Assembly: GCA_027063215.1 (NCBI GenBank)
Contig: JAMOSE010000195.1
Span: forward strand, 1-26,268
DNA length: 26,268 nt
Source of the DNA: Sulfurimonas sp.
Lineage (GTDB): Bacteria > Campylobacterota > Campylobacteria > Campylobacterales > Sulfurimonadaceae
Reading direction: 5' to 3'
Below the pieces are notes generated by a model. That model was not told the origin of the DNA. It saw only the letters and a program-made list of their open reading frames with translations, and made no database searches. Below are positions 23,655 through 26,268 of the stretch, piece after piece (the first letter of the stretch is position 1; each line of letters begins with the position of its first letter). Both the position numbers and the translations under genes were made by a program.

Positions 23655-24448
23655 TTTTAGATGATATTATTAAAAAAACAAAAGAGGATCTTCTTAAAAG
23701 AGAAAAAGAGTTTTCTTTAGATTGGTTAGGTCGTTCTTTGGCATTTAATGCAAGACAACCAAGAGATGTTTTTTCTTTTTTAAGTGCAACAGAAGATGAT
23801 CCGTATCGTATTATTTCTGAGGTGAAAAAAGCTTCTCCTTCTAAGGGTGTAATTCGTGAGGATTTTGATCCTTTAGCAATTGCTCAGGCATATGAAAGAG
23901 GGGGTGCAAGTGCAATTTCAGTTCTAACTGAGCCTCATTTTTTTCAAGGCAACTTGGAGTATCTGGCAGGAATACGCAGATATGTAAGTATTCCACTTCT
24001 TCGTAAAGATTTTATAGTTTCAAAGTATCAGATCCTGGAAGCTTTAGTATTTGGTGCGGATTTTATACTTTTAATTGCAGCAGCACTCTCAAAAAAAGAT
24101 CTGAAAGAACTTTTAGCATATACGCGACATTTAGGTATGGAAGCATTGGTTGAGGTGCATGATAAAGCAGATCTTGTAAAAGCTATCTATGCAGGTGCAG
24201 ATATAATTGGAATAAACCATAGAAATCTACAAACTTTTGAGATGGATATGGAGTTAACCTATAAACTGATGCCACTTATTCCAAATGGTAAAATCATAGT
24301 TGCAGAGAGTGGTATTTATGAACATGGACAGCTTGAAGATTTAAGCAAAGCAGGCGTGGATGCATTTTTGGTTGGAGAATCACTTATGCGTCAGGATGAT
24401 GAAGAAAAAGCATTAAGAAAATTAAAAACAGGAGAAGAAAATGCGTAA
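23651..24448 (+). CDS. trpC: Indole-3-glycerol phosphate synthase TrpC
   Basis: TrpC closes the indole ring, turning CdRP into indole-3-glycerol phosphate in tryptophan synthesis. The 265-residue TIM barrel has the family residues: E57 and K59 in SEVKKASPSKG (56-66), the catalytic K119 in LLRKDFI, E168 in VEVH, N189 in GINHRNL and E219 in AESGI. It is a stand-alone TrpC with no TrpF fusion, and no other trp gene is nearby, as in many Campylobacterota where trp genes are dispersed. It overlaps the TPR gene by 4 bases and the following lipoprotein gene by 8. Confidence 0.96.
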   Translation: MILDDIIKKTKEDLLKREKEFSLDWLGRSLAFNARQPRDVFSFLSATEDDPYRIISEVKKASPSKGVIREDFDPLAIAQAYERGGASAISVLTEPHFFQGNLEYLAGIRRYVSIPLLRKDFIVSKYQILEALVFGADFILLIAAALSKKDLKELLAYTRHLGMEALVEVHDKADLVKAIYAGADIIGINHRNLQTFEMDMELTYKLMPLIPNGKIIVAESGIYEHGQLEDLSKAGVDAFLVGESLMRQDDEEKALRKLKTGEENA

Positions 24449-24788
24449 AATTTTAACAATTTCAGCAGTTGCAGTAGCTCTTTTATTTACTGCATGTACA
24501 CAAGAGACACAAAACAGAATAGGAAGAAGTATTCAAAACTGGACAGGAACAAATGGAGTTTTAGATATTTATATGGGTGAAAAGATGGTGCAACGCTTTA
24601 TTAAGATAGACAAATTGACAACAGCAATTGCAACAGATGGTTCAACACCGAGAAATTATCGCTATGGATATGGATATTTAGATAAAAATTTTAACTATAA
24701 AGTTGATGCTGGAGAGAAAAAACTCTATTTTGAAATAAGTAACTATGCAACTCCATATGTATTTTATGAGAATCCAGGAAGTAAATAA
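24441..24788 (+). CDS. Small lipoprotein of unknown function
   Basis: I do not recognise a named family. The 115-residue product has a clear lipoprotein signal (MRKILTISAVAVALLFTAC, C19). The mature part is beta-rich, with stretches GVLDIYMGEKMVQRFIKIDK and RYGYGYLDKNFNYKVDAGEKK, and many Tyr. It has no Cys after C19 and no cofactor motif. It overlaps trpC by 8 bases and ends directly at the dapE start. It is probably an envelope protein conserved in relatives. Confidence 0.8.
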   Translation: MRKILTISAVAVALLFTACTQETQNRIGRSIQNWTGTNGVLDIYMGEKMVQRFIKIDKLTTAIATDGSTPRNYRYGYGYLDKNFNYKVDAGEKKLYFEISNYATPYVFYENPGSK

Positions 24789-25889
24789 GTGGATGTTATA
24801 GAACTTTTTAAAAAATTAGTTTCTACCAAAAGTGAAACTCCAAACGATGGTGATCTTTTGGAGTTTATTGCAGCGTATTTAGATGGATTTGAGGTGATAC
24901 ATCTTGATAGAGAAGATGTGAAAAATCTCTTTATCTATAAAAAATTTTCAGAGGGTGAACATCTCTGTTTTGCAGGGCATGTTGATGTTGTTCCCGCAGG
25001 TGATGGCTGGAAGTATGATCCGTATAGTGCGACAGAAGAGGACGGGTATATCTATGGTCGTGGTACTCAGGATATGAAAAGCGGTGTAGCTGCATTTACA
25101 CAGGCTGTAAAAGAGGCAGAGAATTTCAAAGGTACACTCTCTTTGCTGTTAACTTCTGATGAAGAGGGAGAAGCCGTAAATGGAACTGTTAAAGTACTTG
25201 AGTATCTCAAAGAACATAATCTGCTTCCTGATGTATGTGTAGTTGCAGAACCGACTTGTGAAGATCACTTTGGCGATGCTATAAAAGTAGGGCGTAGAGG
25301 AAGTATTAACGGATATTTAACTCTTAAAGGGAAACAGGGTCACGCAGCTTACCCTGAGAAAGCTATTAATCCTATTCATCAAATTGCAAAGCCGCTTGCT
25401 GAGATGGCAGGAGTTGATCTTGATGATGGCGATGCGGCTTTTGCTCCTTCAAAGTTTGTTATTACGGATATTCGCTCAGGAATGCAGGTTACCAATGTAA
25501 CACCAAATGATCTCAAAATGATGTTTAATGTTCGCAACAATACAAATATTACACAAAAAGAAGTGAGAATGTTTGTAGAAAAACATCTCGAAGGTCTGGA
25601 CTATGAGTTACGTCTTACACAGGGTTCCTACCCGTTTCAAACAGATACAAATACAAAACTTGTACGCAAGATAGATGAGGCAATCAAATCTATAACAGGT
25701 ATAAAGCCAAAATACTCAACTGCAGGTGGAACCAGTGATGCAAGATTTATTGCTCCAATGGGTGTGGATGTTATTGAATTTGGTGTAAAGAATGATACCA
25801 TTCACTCTGTGAATGAACGAACGACAAAAAAAGAGGTAAAAGATTTGTATAGAGTTTTTAAAACTCTTATAGAAATTTGGGATAAATAA
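24789..25889 (+). CDS. dapE: Succinyl-diaminopimelate desuccinylase DapE
   Basis: DapE is a dinuclear zinc enzyme of the succinylase branch of lysine and meso-diaminopimelate synthesis, so it supports peptidoglycan. The 366-residue M20-family protein has the metal ligands H64 in GHVDVVPAG, D95 in GRGTQDMKSG, the catalytic E125 with E126 in SDEEGEA, E154 and a late His in NDTIHSVNERT. TAGGTSDARFI near 316-326 also fits. The start is GTG at 24789 with AGGAAG before it, immediately after the lipoprotein stop. Its TAA shares a base with the next ATG. Confidence 0.96.
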   Translation: MDVIELFKKLVSTKSETPNDGDLLEFIAAYLDGFEVIHLDREDVKNLFIYKKFSEGEHLCFAGHVDVVPAGDGWKYDPYSATEEDGYIYGRGTQDMKSGVAAFTQAVKEAENFKGTLSLLLTSDEEGEAVNGTVKVLEYLKEHNLLPDVCVVAEPTCEDHFGDAIKVGRRGSINGYLTLKGKQGHAAYPEKAINPIHQIAKPLAEMAGVDLDDGDAAFAPSKFVITDIRSGMQVTNVTPNDLKMMFNVRNNTNITQKEVRMFVEKHLEGLDYELRLTQGSYPFQTDTNTKLVRKIDEAIKSITGIKPKYSTAGGTSDARFIAPMGVDVIEFGVKNDTIHSVNERTTKKEVKDLYRVFKTLIEIWDK

Positions 25890-26268
25890 TGAGATATTTA
25901 TTAACCATAATACTGTTTACAGTTACGCTTATGGCAACAGAATTGCACTGGTATGATGAATATGAAGATGCATTGCATGAAGCAAAAAAAGAGCATAAAC
26001 TTATTTATGTTTTTATTTCATCATCACAATGTGGCTGGTGTCATAAGTTTGAAAAGACGACACTACAAGATGAAGAGATAAAAAAGAGACTGCAAAAAGA
26101 GTTTATCACAGTGCATCTTGTACGTGATTTTGATACTGTTCCCCCACAATTTAAGACATCACCTGTACCTAGACACTATTTTTTGAATGCAGATGGAAAG
26201 ATCTTATATGATTCATTGGGTTACAGAGAGGTAGATACATTTAAAGCATTTATGGGATATGCTCAAGA
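25889..26268 (+). CDS. Thioredoxin-fold periplasmic protein, 3' end outside window
   Basis: The reading frame is open to the window end (126 codons seen). It opens with a signal peptide (MRYLLTIILFTVTLMA) followed by a thioredoxin-like domain with CGWC at 48-51 (VFISSSQCGWCHKFEK) and a cis-proline-like SPVPRHYF near 91-98. This resembles the thioredoxin_7 and SoxW/DsbD-C-like groups that reduce disulfides of periplasmic proteins, including cytochrome c precursors. It overlaps the dapE stop by one base. The missing C-terminus prevents a firm subgroup. Confidence 0.85.
   Translation, partial: MRYLLTIILFTVTLMATELHWYDEYEDALHEAKKEHKLIYVFISSSQCGWCHKFEKTTLQDEEIKKRLQKEFITVHLVRDFDTVPPQFKTSPVPRHYFLNADGKILYDSLGYREVDTFKAFMGYAQ

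Noticed and set aside
1..26268. CRISPR array, tRNA, rRNA, insertion sequence or prophage
   Set aside because: I found no regularly spaced repeats, cloverleaf-like segment, transposase or phage-like gene; the sequence is densely filled with ordinary genes.

Overview
The window reads as chromosomal DNA from a Campylobacterota (Epsilonproteobacteria) bacterium. It is AT-rich and almost fully coding, and the genome looks Sulfurimonas-like. That placement is my inference from three things: the nap gene order A-G-H-B-F-L-D with no napC, the block pyrH-rpoZ-spoT-tyrS-NMO-amidase that I recall from Campylobacter jejuni, and the rpsO / Rrf2 / flhA arrangement also known from that group. I saw no insertion sequence, prophage, CRISPR array, tRNA or rRNA, and no gene-free stretch over 300 bases.

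Region 1 (1-7984) is a periplasmic nitrate reductase operon. A perfect TTGAT-N4-ATCAA palindrome lies before napA. NapA is the molybdenum catalytic subunit, NapB the dihaem cytochrome c, NapG and NapH the Fe-S quinol dehydrogenase that takes the place of NapC, NapF a four-cluster ferredoxin, NapL a predicted periplasmic propeller and NapD the NapA chaperone. Two extra genes share the operon: a stand-alone Aer/CetB-type PAS protein between napL and napD, and a 104-residue protein of unknown function after napD. A terminator candidate overlaps the last stop codon.

Region 2 (8029-9294, minus strand) is one orphan gene for a 421-residue protein with a long coiled-coil C-terminus and no recognised family. 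Region 3 (9427-16331) is a plus-strand housekeeping operon: pyrH, rpoZ, spoT, tyrS, a nitronate monooxygenase/FabK-like flavoprotein and an AMIN-type N-acetylmuramoyl-L-alanine amidase. It ends in a terminator whose loop carries the stop codon of the convergent gene.

Region 4 (16311-20065, minus strand) holds an Rrf2 regulator with three cysteines, flhA, and a DHH phosphoesterase, read in that order and divergent from rpsO. Region 5 is rpsO alone, with an extended -10 promoter, a possible S15 leader hairpin and a cluster of three hairpins behind it. Region 6 has kdsB (minus) divergent from a seven-gene plus-strand operon: TrmN6-like methyltransferase, YkgJ-like cysteine protein, TPR lipoprotein, trpC, small lipoprotein, dapE, and a thioredoxin-fold protein cut off by the window end. 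The two directions appear to share one symmetrical promoter, TATAATT-ACAC-AATTATA.

The best candidate for something new is the PAS gene in the nap operon. It looks like half of a CetA/CetB-type energy-taxis receptor and may tie redox sensing to nitrate respiration. Several start codons were moved from the longest possible ORF on promoter or ribosome-site evidence (spoT, rpsO, the methyltransferase, the TPR lipoprotein).
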